A stretch of DNA of 64,000 nucleotides from Micropterix aruncella (taxonomy: Eukaryota; Arthropoda; Insecta; Lepidoptera; Micropterigidae): NCBI GenBank assembly GCA_944548615.1, contig OX155980.1, forward strand, positions 35,733,921-35,797,920, in the 5' to 3' direction. The notes beneath the pieces are model-generated. The model was not told the DNA's origin, searched no databases, and worked only from the letters and a program-made list of their open reading frames with translations. Position numbers and translations under genes: made by a program. Positions 48,801 through 59,199 of the stretch are shown in pieces. Within the stretch, counting starts at the first letter, position 1. Every line of letters starts with the position of its first letter.

Positions 48801-50680
48801 GGTGGCCGTCAATATGACAGTTTAGCAACTATTCGTATCTGCCTATTGTTGTATGTATGTAATGGAAACAGAAAATTGGATCGCATAATCTTGATCGCTT
48901 AGAATTGACAAATTCAATCGTGCCGGAAGTATAGGTATATAATTATGTTTTTAACTGTGAGAGCTTACCTAAAATTAACTTGTATGGCTTAGAAAGATTC
49001 AAGGTGTGAATTGTTACTATAATTACTAGCGGTCTAATTACTTATTCGCTTTAACATTTTGGACTAAAAAAAATATTTCATCAAACTCAGTCAGTAGCGT
49101 GTCAATAGAGAATAGAGAAAGAGTCAAATTTTTTTTTTCGATTTTCTTTATCTTGAAGTTTTATAACGCTCGTATCTCCTAAGATATCAAGTTTCAAAAC
49201 TCGCTCGCAAAGCGTGTGCTCTGTCAGTTGTGACGCTATAATGTATGTGTGTTGTTTTATTTGAATTGGTTTCGACTTGAATTCTGACGACTCATCTGAT
49301 AATACATAGGAAAGTTTAATCGACTTTAGCCTCTATTTTTTTTTATCTAGCTGTATAATAGTAATAATTTCAGCTATCATTGGACGATACGGTTTAAAAA
49401 GATTTCTGTTCCATATATAATGAAATCAATAAATTTAATATTATTTGATTCGGATCAAGCTGATTTAGACCAGCTATGTCAGGTATTTGGGTCTTTGGCG
49501 ATAGGTGTGAAAAAGGTCCTATACTATAAGAATTATGGAGATACGCGCGGATTATAACCTTGCCTAAAACTAGTATCCCGACCTCACTCTTATTCTTAAG
49601 TATTAAAATGTCTGCTTTAAAAAGTGTATGTACTTATGTTGGTATTAAAATACTGCTAGTTTATAAAACGTGTTTTATTGATGCGATAAATCCGGTTCAC
49701 TGGCGGTTCTTCCAGGGTTTAAATACCTAAATTAGTTGCAACTTTCAATTAAAGTAGGTATGACATTACATTTTTTTTGTGATAGCATATTATCACCAGG
49801 AGGTTATCTCCTGTAACCCACAAATATTTGATATACGCCAACAAAAACGCACTCACATTCGCGATAAGGAAACAAAATCATTACGCAACGAAATTTTGAT
49901 ACAATTTCTCCCAAAATAACGAAACGTTTCTTATTGGGCAGAAAAGCAACGATTTCGCGGCTGTGCCCGCTTATTAAAATGTTCGGCCTTTCTCCAACGC
50001 TATTAGAGAAAGCCAAACAGGCAGATTATTAAAAAAAACACTTGGGAACCCGTGCTCATCTCATTATAACAGTTGATTACTTCGTCTACTTTTAATTGCC
50101 TCCACAAGCATGTGAAACCGGACATACAATTAAAGCAATTAAGAACAAAGCTAATTTTGAGAAACTCTGCTTTTATAACCTCGTATGGGCTTGTTACAGC
50201 TTCTGAATCATTGTACGAAAAAATCAGCGCTGGTGCAGTTGAATTGAAATAAATTCAATTTATAACAATTTATTAGTAACAATTTAATTGAGAAAAACGG
50301 CCAAATTATTATTTTTCTTCTAAAAATGCCAATTAATTCCTCACTTTACTTTAATTATCCTGTTTGCCTTTTTAGCAGCAATCGCAAAAAAAAGGTTAAC
50401 ATCTGATAAAGTATACCTATCTATATCTATGTATTCGACCACGATATTTCTAGAGCACGTCCAAATACGAAGATGATGTAGTATAGGGCGGTCAACAGTT
50501 TGGCAGATCGGCTTGGGGGCCAGAGAGTAGATACAATATTGGGAACCACGAAATTCGGTATTGCCGCAATATTACGGATGCCAACTTCGGAAACCGAATG
50601 TGCCGTTCAGATAGGGGTGGCGTAATAACCGCCTTCTGAACACGGCAATTATTATTCAAGTTGCCGTGTAGGTACAAATC
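45815..50680. other. Long AT-rich intergenic stretch, no recognised gene
   Basis: I see no coding region, RNA gene or bounded element over nearly 5 kb. A repeat fragment at 48774-48843 matches 14891-14964. Small internal repeats such as TATCGCACCTTATCGCATCT near 47961 are low complexity. At 50640-50672 a short hairpin ACACGGCAA..TTGCCGTGT lies just before the next element. Confidence 0.45.
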
Positions 50681-50686
50681 ATTATA

Positions 50687-50879
50687 CTGTCCGCGCGCAA
50701 GCTCGAGTAATCGGGGACAGGGGAAACGAGCGGATTACGCCACCCCCGACCATCGCTTCATAAACCGCACTTTCCCAGTACTAGTTCTGGGAGAGTGGGA
50801 AGTATGAAGCGACGGTCGGGGGCAGCGTAATCCGTTCGCTTCCCCAGCCCCCGATTCCTCGGAGCTTGTGCGCGGACTG
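50687..50879. mobile_element. 193-bp foldback MITE flanked by TA
   Basis: The left half starts CTGTCCGCGCGCAAGCTCGA and contains GCGGATTACGCCACCCCCGA. The right half is the inverted, slightly diverged copy, ending GGAGCTTGTGCGCGGACTG. The halves meet at about 50780 (CCCAGTACTAGTTCTGGG). TA is present on both sides (50685-50686 and 50880-50881), suggesting a Tc1/mariner-type origin. GC content is much higher than the surroundings. Confidence 0.8.
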
Positions 50880-51419
50880 TACATGAGACATGTAAGGAAT
50901 ATGATGAAAGTAGTCTGAAGAGTCTTTTAATATTTGAAAGCTTTATTAAAAGAAAATGGAATCAGAGTAAAAAGGTTTTAGTGATTATAATAGTAAACAA
51001 ATCAGGTTTTTATTTCTTAATTATTACACCACCTAAATGTGATTGTTTCTTGATGTTTCTTGTCAATTGAAGCATCCATATGAAATTTGGAGACCGCCGC
51101 CCGTGTGAAAAGAGAGGCATTGGAGAGACATTGGAGGTCTGACAGGTTGCCCATACTATTGAAATAAATTTATCTGGTTGAAGCCTGGAACATCTAGCGA
51201 TGCAGGAGCTAAAATGTCCACATATCTCTCTTAAATTCACAGCTACTTTGCGTGGCCTCTTACATCTTTAACAAAGTGGTGTACGCTCTCAATTGCGGTC
51301 GGTCGAAACGAAGGTGATTTAATTCTGAACTGAACTGAACTGCCTTTATATTGCTGAACTTATCTGAGAGCTTGATTCTTAGAGTCAGATTTATATTTCT
51401 TAAATTGTAATAGTATTAA

Positions 51420-51779
51420 CATTTCCAACGCGATTCGGTTGTTCGCACTGGCGCACACAAAAGACACGTTGCATCCCGCGGTAAGACGACATGACAATTC
51501 AATTCATAAGGATCAACCTAATTTATCGAGGTTTTGGCCTATTTAAAACTGTTTAAGTAAAAGATAAGTGTAAGATGTGTCAATTTAAAAACACGGCAAT
51601 GTCGGCGGGGTCCGCCTCTTTGGCGTACGTGCAAAGTACGGCAGTGCCATCGGGGTTTCGGCAGCGCTGTTTCGGGAGCGCGTTAAATTTTAAATCGCGG
51701 CCGAAGAGCGCGGCCGCATCACGCGCCGTTTTACTACCGCAAAGTCCGACCGACCGCCTACATTTTTAAAGCCGCCCTG
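51420..51779 (+). promoter_or_regulatory. GC-rich region, putative promoter and 5' UTR
   Basis: CpG-rich sequence (GCGGCCGAAGAGCGCGGCCG and similar) directly upstream of a short open frame with a good splice donor. No core promoter element was identified with confidence. The reading as a promoter rests only on composition and on the following exon. Confidence 0.35.
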
Positions 51780-51916
51780 ATGAACATCCGTAAACTGTTC
51801 GACCTCGGTGGACGCGGCGGCGGCGCGGGCGGCCGCAGCGACACAGCCGCAGCGGCTGAGAAGCGTCTCGCGCCCCACTATAGCCCGCTACTACAGAAAG
51901 CCATGATAAATTGCCG
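51780..51916 (+). CDS. Candidate first coding exon of an unidentified gene
   Basis: The ATG at 51780 opens a frame reading MNIRKLFDLGGRGGGAGGRS, DTAAAAEKRLAPHYSPLLQK, AMINC, and ends at CCG with the donor GTAAGA at 51917. In this frame the nearest upstream stop (TAA) lies before any other ATG, so this is the first possible start. Gly/Ala-rich low-complexity N-termini followed by a donor are common in first exons of insect regulatory genes. I do not recognise the protein and found no following exon, so the function is unknown. It could also be an untranslated CpG-rich exon read by chance. Confidence 0.35.
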
Positions 51917-51919
51917 GTA

Positions 51920-52545
51920 AGATAGGCAGTTTGAGTGTAATTATTCTATTCCTCAAAGGCATAACATATGGTAGAGCATTCTATCATAAATAGTATTTTT
52001 AAATTCTGTGATATTATTTTGGAATAACCTACTTGCATAAGGACTCGTGATACTGCCACAAACAAGCAAAAAATATGATGGTATCAAAATGTCGCTTGGA
52101 CTTTGACGATACGTCGACCCTCGATTTTACAATAACATTTTTAATTTAAAGCGTACATTTCTTTTTGGTCAACCCTGAATTCTTATAAATACCAGCAGCA
52201 AATACCCCAATAAAGGACATACTGGGATGAAACATGCCACAAAAACTAAGGAGCAATGTAGGAAGTTTGGTATACGGGATGGATATTTTAGAGGAGTCTT
52301 TATTTTGTCACTACACCTTTATTTTATTTTAATTTAAATATACTCGGTACCGATTAATATTTTCCGCATCAATTTATATATCAATATCATATTTTAGATT
52401 TTAGATCTATAGCGTCTTTATCTGTATTATATCTACATCGAAGAATATGGACGTGGACAGATATACAATCAAGAGACTAAAACTTGAGGCAACAAGTTCT
52501 GGAAGGATTTAAGAAGGACTTCTGCTCTAGGTATTTAGTGCGGAC
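51920..52545. other. No recognised gene
   Basis: AT-rich sequence following the candidate donor; it would be intron if the exon is real. Confidence 0.35.
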
Positions 52546-52558
52546 TGACGACATGAGG

Positions 52559-53230
52559 GGGAGTTAATGGGCCCTTGCTGAGTTGGCCACGAAGACCCAT
52601 TCTGTTCAGGGTTGGTCACACTCACGGGTCAACACCTATCCGACGGCCTCCACGCATGAAGTGCGAACCTGGGTAGGACTCTGGCCTTATGGTCAGTTTC
52701 CCTTGGGAATGAACCTTCTGGCGCTCCTGGACGGTCTGCGCACCGTGCGGCGTAAGCCAATCGACTGTGCACTCTGACTAACAGTCGGGGAAGTCTGGAA
52801 GCAGTACTGTTTCCTATAGAGCGGGGGTGGTTGCGGACCTTACGGCGACTGCTCTTGAAACGACCATCGGCTACCCGATCCTGGGTGAACAGCCGGGCAA
52901 AGGACGCTGTGATCCACGATAGATTCGGTAAACACCGTTTCACCGCTTCGTAAGGGAGAGGACCGCGCAAGCGACCTCGAACTCGTAACCAGTCGAGGGA
53001 CTGGAGTAATCTGGTCACAATTGGAAGTAAGGGCGTGAGTGTAGGCCCGCCGGGTAACACTCCTGGCTATCTCGCGGTTAAGGCGTTGGCCTCTTACAGG
53101 CTTGTGGCGTAGCTTGATGGTGGACTGTTTTGTCCTCAAGTCTTCTGCGCTCACTCCAGGGAGATAGAACGACTAATCGCTACAACTTCCTGGGGTGACG
53201 GGCTCGCCCGCTGTAGTCGACAACCCTAGT
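52559..53230. mobile_element. GC-rich 672-bp insertion with 13-bp target duplication
   Basis: TGACGACATGAGG occurs at 52546-52558 and again at 53231-53243, directly flanking a block that differs sharply in composition from its surroundings. A 13-bp duplication fits target-primed retrotransposition. No poly-A tail, pol III box or protein motif was identified, so the element type is open. The 143-codon minus frame inside it has no recognised domain. Confidence 0.55.
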
Positions 53231-53243
53231 TGACGACATGAGG

Positions 53244-53590
53244 CTGCTAGCTGCTTCTTATAAGTTTTATAGTTAGTTCTTAGTTCAGTTATTATGTTTT
53301 ACCTATGGTTGATAGTTTTATATTTCCTCAAATTCTATGATTTATAGTTAGGTTTACAGTTACTCTTTATATACGTTAATCGGTAGGTACATTAAGTTAT
53401 AAAGCTATAAACTTAAGTTACTTAAGTAATGTGAATTTAGAGTAATATTAATATTGTTATAAAATGTGTAGTTAACTACCCAGTTAATTGCTAAGCTTTT
53501 AATGTAAGGGATTCAATGTATAAGGGATTCTCGACCGTTTATCCAAAATTAGATTTTGTAAATAAATTAAATAAATATCACTGCTTAGAA
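53244..53590 (+). repeat. Possible LINE 3' UTR with A-rich tail
   Basis: AT-rich, non-coding, ending GTAAATAAATTAAATAAATA, the form of a LINE tail. No RT sequence is attached. Confidence 0.3.
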
Positions 53591-54378
53591 TAGTATTTTG
53601 TCTGAACGAAAAAAATACTAAGATACGTGTCTTTCAAACGTAATCGAGGCGTAGCAGTAACTAGTATGTTACTGTAAGATTTTCTCTCAGTGTATAAACG
53701 TCATGAAATAATAACACAACTACACCTGTAGGTACATGCAATGGTCTTTTGCAAATGCTTCTTAGACTTATGTTAACGACCCCATTGTCACAATTGGCGA
53801 CAAAATTTATGGTCGCGGCCTCAAGGTTGCTTACCGCTGCACTAATCAGCGAAAACCGACTCATTCGGCTTCTTGGTGAGTGGACTAAGATGCAATAGCC
53901 TCCATGGCTTGTATCTGCGGCAACGATGGCTTTGCGCCCTGCGAGACCCTTTAGCCCCTAACAATTAAGCATACATTCCGACAGCGACGCTCCTTTATTC
54001 TTATGTCATATCGGCCCCTGAACGCGCGTACGGGCAAAGAAACTTTTCGCTTACTTCAGCCTCTTAGCTTCATTTCTTCTACACCGTATGCAAAAAAACA
54101 CGGCATTTTCAGAAGAATAATAAACCGATGTGTGTTTTTTAGCCGTAGCGTGGTTATCATATCGATAACATGCATAAGCTTGTCTAAAAGTTTAGCTACG
54201 AGGGGCGTTCAAAAAAAGTGATACTAAGTTACAAACTCTTTGGAACCATATAAAAAGAAATACTGGCAGGTACAGCTAATACATCTGTTATTATGCTCCA
54301 AATAATAAATTAATAGTTTAAAAAAAACACAAAAAACACGCTTTTGGGCTATGATACGATATTCACATACACACGGCT

Positions 54379-54797
54379 ATGTACGATATTCCATCATTGA
54401 ATGCCAGTGCCTATCTTCCGGCTTCATCATCAGACCTTGAAACCTAATCGTGGTCAAAGTTCATTCCAAGACTTTTCTAACAAGTCCAAACACAGCTATG
54501 ATACGATGTCCCACCATGGAATGCCAGTGCCTATCTTCCGGCTTCATCATCAGACCTTGAAACCTAATCGTGGTCAAAGTTCATTCCAAGACTTTTCTAA
54601 CAAGTCCAAACACAGCTATGATACGATGTCCCATCATGGAATGCCACTGCCTATCTTCCGGCTTCATCATCAGACCTTGAAACCTAATCGTGGTCAAAGT
54701 TCATTCCAAGACTTTTCTAACAAATCCAAACACAGCTATGATACGATGTCCCATCATGAAGTTCCAGTTCATATCTTCCGACTCCATCATCAGATCA
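54379..54797 (+). repeat. 120-bp tandem repeat, about 3.5 copies, open in frame
   Basis: The unit starting GTGCCTATCTTCCGGCTTCA repeats exactly every 120 bp (54409, 54529, 54649, with a diverged fourth copy from 54721). Translated, it gives a 40-residue unit (MPVPIFRLHHQTLKPNRGQS, SFQDFSNKSKHSYDTMSHHG). Because the unit is a multiple of three and has no stop, a 149-codon frame (54401-54850) appears. It lies between the mariner end and the transposase remains, so I treat it as part of the element, not as a gene. Confidence 0.85.
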
Positions 54798-54989
54798 GTT
54801 CGACAGTACCATATTATTGTATTGTCATCAGAACTACATACAGCTTCTAATTTTCATGACGCTATGATCCTTGGAAGATGGTTAAATTAGTTACCTTAGA
54901 TTCCATTACATAGTTACATACAGGTCGACCTAATAAAAGCGTGTTAAAAACCGTTTTTCTTTGCTTTTTTTTAAAATAGTTTGATTTGT

Positions 54990-55690
54990 TTGCATCTTGT
55001 CGAAGTGTGTTGACGAAAATGAAAAAGAAACAAAATTTCGCACAGTTATTAAATACATTTGCTTAAAAAAACGTTGTACGGAGCGAGTATTTCAAGACTT
55101 ATGGGTTGATGCTACATGAGGACGTATTGTTTGACACATTAGGGTTTGATGTGAATCTGAGTTTAGGACTGGAAGAGCTTTGACTAACGATGACCCTCAC
55201 TTGGGTCGCCCTACGACAGTAACCACTAAAAAAATGGTTTAAAAAGTGGAAAAGTAAGGTTTTGTCGGATCCTCGTGTCACGGTTTGTTTTATTGCTAAA
55301 GAAGGAAGATTTCGACATGTAGTGTGCGCAGTATTTTACATTGTCTCTTCGGGATGAAAAGGGTAACTGCACGCTGAATATCTAGAATGCTTAGCGACAT
55401 GAGGAAATAAACTAGACTGAAGATTTTGCAACGCTCTTTGCATTTGTTAAAACAGGATCCTGATCGTTTTTGGGCTCGATTCATCCATAGACGACACGTA
55501 GTCTGACTATTACGATCTTGAAACAAAACAACAGTCCATGACCTGGAAACGACCATCACCCTCCTAAGAAATTCAAGGCCATTCAAGGCCGGTATGATCA
55601 TGGGCTCTCTTTCGTGGTATAGTCAAGGGGTCGTGATGATTAAATACCTTGATCATGGAGCTACTTAAAAACAGGTTGTATAAGCTGAAC
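54990..55690 (+). pseudogene. Mariner transposase remnant
   Basis: Scattered over three frames: VIKYICLKKRCTERVFQDLW-like N-terminal sequence; DDPHLGRPTTVTTKK (about 55190-55235), matching the (D)DPRSGRPS linker; HCLFGMKRVTARxISRMLS (55340-55395); LLKQDPDRFWARFIHRR (55447-55495); and GVVMIKYLDHG (55629-55660), matching the GVIxIDYLxxG strand. The first catalytic Asp segment (GDETW) is lost. Many stops; inactive. Confidence 0.7.
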
Positions 55691-55824
55691 AAATAAATAA
55701 AATGCGAATCGAAATACGTGAAATACGAAGAGGGAAACTCGATAAAAATGTTTTGTGTCGCCAAGTTAACGCCCCAGCACACACGTCCAGTCACGATAGC
55801 TGCCATTGAGGAAGTTGACTTTGA

Positions 55825-56046
55825 AGTAGGGGGAAGTCTCCTAATGCCGGACGGCACCTAGCGACGGACACTAATAGTATCTCGATAAGTCACGGCGCGA
55901 TCGATACAAAGACGTACGATAAGGAAAAGCTTACGCTTCCCCGCAACCTTGTCACCCGTCTTTGTATCGATCGCGCCGCGACTTGTCGAGATACCATTAG
56001 TGTCCGACGCTAGGTGCCGTCCGGCATTAGGGGACTTCCCCCTACT
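55825..56046. mobile_element. 222-bp foldback MITE
   Basis: The left arm (AGTAGGGGGAAGTCTCCTAA, TGCCGGACGGCACCTAGCG, CGCGATCGATACAAAGACG, to about 55914) is mirrored by the right arm (about 55957-56046) with a few differences. The central 42 bp are unpaired. No target duplication was established. Confidence 0.8.
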
Positions 56047-56289
56047 GGAATATCCTCCATACTCAAATCCCTTTCTACCTATTTCCGATATTAAAGGAAC
56101 ATATAAGATATCGAAAATTGAGAAGTGTATTTTATGTTTAAATCAAAGATATATCAAATCGATACACATAATAGGTGACTATGTTGAAATAAAAAAAAAC
56201 ATTCAATAAAATTTAACTTCATCATACTCATAATCACTTTTTATTTAACGCCGTATAATATAGATCGGATAAAACTTCACCTTTTTTAT

Positions 56290-57285
56290 AGTTCAAGTTC
56301 AAGTGTCTTTATTGGTCAATGCGATTACATGCTATTCGGTTGTACAAAGAAATAATTGGCTTTGCGTAATTTTGCCTCGGGTCGTTCAATATCATATACG
56401 TACAGAATTTAAAAAAATACAAATGATATTATCCAATAAGTGAGATTCGAATAATTAAATTATCACATTAATTAAAAGCAATTCCTGAATGTTTTAAAAA
56501 ACAAAATACATTAGAAGAACAAAAAACAACGGCGGAAAAGAGAACCCGGAGATAACATTGTCCAAAAATAGAGATTAAAAATTACAATATTTTCCATTCA
56601 TATTAAAAGGAACAAGTAGTTTATAAATTTAAAGCATTACAGTCCAAAACCAAATACCCTAACAACAAAAAATAACGTAAAACAGTAACTCATTGGGCTC
56701 AAAAATTAAATAAACTAAAAAAAATATCACTTCGAAACACATCTAGGCGATCAAGCATGCTTGTCAAGCATCGCGTCGAGGACTGGAAAAAGATCGTAAA
56801 CCGCAGGAAATATGAAAATATCTTTTTTAAATATTTTACAAAAATAACTAATTTTGTAGTTTATACCAGGGAGTCACAGTAATTAGACGTAATTGATTCA
56901 TGAATGACGTGACTTCCTGGTATAAAACTACAAAATTAGGCATTATTGGTAAATATTTAAAAAAATATTTGCATATTTCCTGCGGTTTATGATTCCCTCC
57001 CAGCCCGCGACGCGATACTTGACAAGCATGCTTGATCGTCTAGAAAGCCCCAAAAAGACATTGTCGGTAAACATTATTTTAATTTGAATACTAAATCTGT
57101 TGTTTTTTTGTGAAGGTAAGATTAAGGTTGTTTGTTTCTTGTATTTTTTGTATGTTTCTACGCTGAAGTCTGCCTATGTGCGGAAATAAATTAACAAGTA
57201 ATTTGTGCATATACAATGCTGTTACTGTCATAACTTTGAGGCGCGAAAGTTTTGACCTACAGATTGCTTCTTTTCGCAATACGAA
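56290..57285 (-). mobile_element. LINE 3' end split by a foldback MITE
   Basis: On the minus strand 57100-57279 reads LKVMTVTALYMHKLLVNLFP then HIGRLQRRN, like the C-terminal KxLTVxSLYIYK region of Jockey/CR1-type reverse transcriptases. The MITE at 56741-57051 lies directly downstream, followed by AT-rich 3' UTR-like sequence. On this strand the right-hand edge (about 56290-56320) gives CCAATAAAGACACTTGAACT, containing a polyadenylation-like AATAAA. The coding match is short, so the call is moderate. Confidence 0.45.
56741..57051. mobile_element. Foldback MITE, copy 2
   Basis: It matches 19581-19902 over its whole length: GATCAAGCATGCTTGTCAAG, ACCAGGGAGTCAC, ATTAGACGTAATTGATT, and the inverted right half ending CTTGATCGTCTAGAAAGCCC. 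The left end is shortened by about 10 bases compared with copy 1. Confidence 0.85.
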
Positions 57286-57289
57286 AATT

Positions 57290-58640
57290 TGTTATTTATA
57301 AAAGACATAGCAATTTCCCCAAGATCGTACGTATGAATCGATTCGATGTAGCTAAAATACGTTCTCGCTCACTAAAATCAAAAGAATATCACATGGTCCT
57401 TACTTATTAAGTGCCCTTGAAGGAGTTGTTCGCTGCTTTTTTAATATTTTTTTTATATATAAAAAATATCCGAGTTTCTAAAAAGTGGAAATTGATTAAA
57501 AGTGGAATAATAAGAAAAGTAATAAATCTCATGATATTTTAAACATACATTCTAAATAACTAAGGTGAAACAGATATGAAAAATCTATTACAAATATCAA
57601 TATTTTTTCATTCATTTTATAAAATATAAAAATTAATAAAAAATAATAAAGTGAAGGTTTTTGAGTTCACTTCAAACAGGACGCATACATATAATAAATG
57701 CCATTAAGCCAAAATGTTTTGTTTCAATTACTTGCAGTAAAAGACGGAGTTTATAAAAACATATTTGAACCATTGAAAACCAATAGTCATGTCTTGGTCA
57801 ATAAAAAAAGGATTGTATTAGTAAGCAATACAGTCAATGCTTCAATGCGCATAAACCATTATATGTTATTATAATTTATACATACTTTGTGAGTGTGAGT
57901 GCATTACGAAATACCAGTTATTAATATAAATAAGGCAACAACGGATGTTACGCGTGGTGTTGTACTGTTTTCCTCCTAAAACTTTATTTTTCTCAAAGAG
58001 TTTGAGCTAGTTTCATGTAGCATTACTGCAGTAGATGACTAATTAGCCAGTAGAACCAATGGCGTGATAGATTGCAATATGGTCGTACTAATGAACATAG
58101 CAAATCCATTACTTCCGGATGGAGAATGAAAAAAATCTATACTACCATAAAATCTCGGCAATAAATATAGCATCTAAACAATAGCAGTTAAGTGCAGCTT
58201 ACTATTCCTGAAAAATCACCTGTTTGTGTTATGATTTTTATTAAATATCCGTTTTTTCAAATATCTTTGAAGGTTGAATTTTGAAATCGATTGTATGTAA
58301 TACGCCGAAATTAGGTAATCAGATACCAAAAATTGCTAAGAAGTAATATTTTTTGATTGCACGTGTGTAAATCGATAAAACAGTCGTAATTCCAAGTAAA
58401 CATAAAAAAAAATTAAGAAAAAAGTTTTTAAGTATTTTACAAGAACGTTACACAGATAATCAGATTATAATGCAATGTATATTGATTTTATTAATGAACA
58501 TAAGAAATTTATTGTTTTCTATAACATTATGAGCTAAAGTTGGATCTAGCTTGAGACTATTGCCTGATTTGACGACAGAAATATTAACGATTTCTATGTT
58601 GTAGGTATGTTTGGTTTCTTGTTTTTATTCGTAAAATTTC
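57290..58640. other. No recognised gene
   Basis: AT-rich, low in open frames on both strands. Confidence 0.45.
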
Positions 58641-58653
58641 TATGGGTAGTATA

Positions 58654-59193
58654 GGGTTTTCTAATAAGGGCGGGTCGATGTCGAAAGTCTGTGGCGGCTA
58701 TATTGTTTTGGCGGCATCTGTCAAATCGGTTGTTTATTATTCAGTCACTGATGCTAAATCACTACGGAAAATTACACGATTGAGCAGCACGTTAAAACTT
58801 TAATATTGAAATGAGTCTTCGTTAGTAAATGGTTATTTCTCGCGGAGGTCGTGTGAATTGGCCACGAAGATCGTGCGGTTTGACCCCGGTAGACTTTTTC
58901 TTATGGGGTTTTCTGAAGTCGAAGGTCTATGCCTATGCCAATAAGCCGCAATCGATCGATGCTCTCAAAGTCAACAAAACCCAGCCCATCGCTCAAATTC
59001 AGACATTGAAAATTGGACTTCTCGGATCCGTGCCACCGTACGAATCCACTGTGGATATTTGAACGATGTCATATTCCATACATAATGGCATACATAGGCC
59101 TTTAAAATAAAAAAAACATCGTTAATACCTCAACCACAGCTTGTTTTATTGCACAGATTGTCAACATCGACCCGCCATTATTAGAAAACAATA
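58654..59193 (+). mobile_element. Deleted Tc1/mariner-superfamily element
   Basis: Inverted ends: GGGTTTTCTAATAAGGGCGG then GTCGATGTCGA at the left, and TGTCAACATCGACCCGCCAT then TATTAGAAAACAA at the right. TA is on both sides (58652-58653 and 59194-59195). At 540 bp it keeps the last part of a transposase (next entry) and lacks most of the gene. Confidence 0.8.
58840..59085 (+). pseudogene. Tc1/mariner transposase C-terminus
   Basis: It reads WPRRSCGLTPVDFFLWGFLK then SKVYAYANKPQSIDALKVN, matching the WPPRSPDLTPLDFFLWGYLK block around the last catalytic acid of this transposase group. After a frameshift near 59005 it continues ENWTSRIRATVRIHCGYLND then VIFHT and a stop (59077-59079), the normal C-terminus. 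The N-terminal domains and first catalytic acids are missing. Confidence 0.85.
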
Positions 59194-59199
59194 TATAAC

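Larger units (their letters stand above)
54199..55695 (+). mobile_element. Mariner relic with 5' inverted repeat
   Basis: TA then CGAGGGGCGTTCAAAAAAAG at 54199 is a typical left end of one mariner group. Transposase remnants follow at about 54990-55680. No matching right end is visible before the foldback element at 55825, so the 3' end is lost or too diverged. Confidence 0.65.

Noticed and set aside
52629..53154. 143- and 104-codon minus-strand frames
   Set aside because: They overlap each other in different frames inside the GC-rich insertion and show no recognisable motif.
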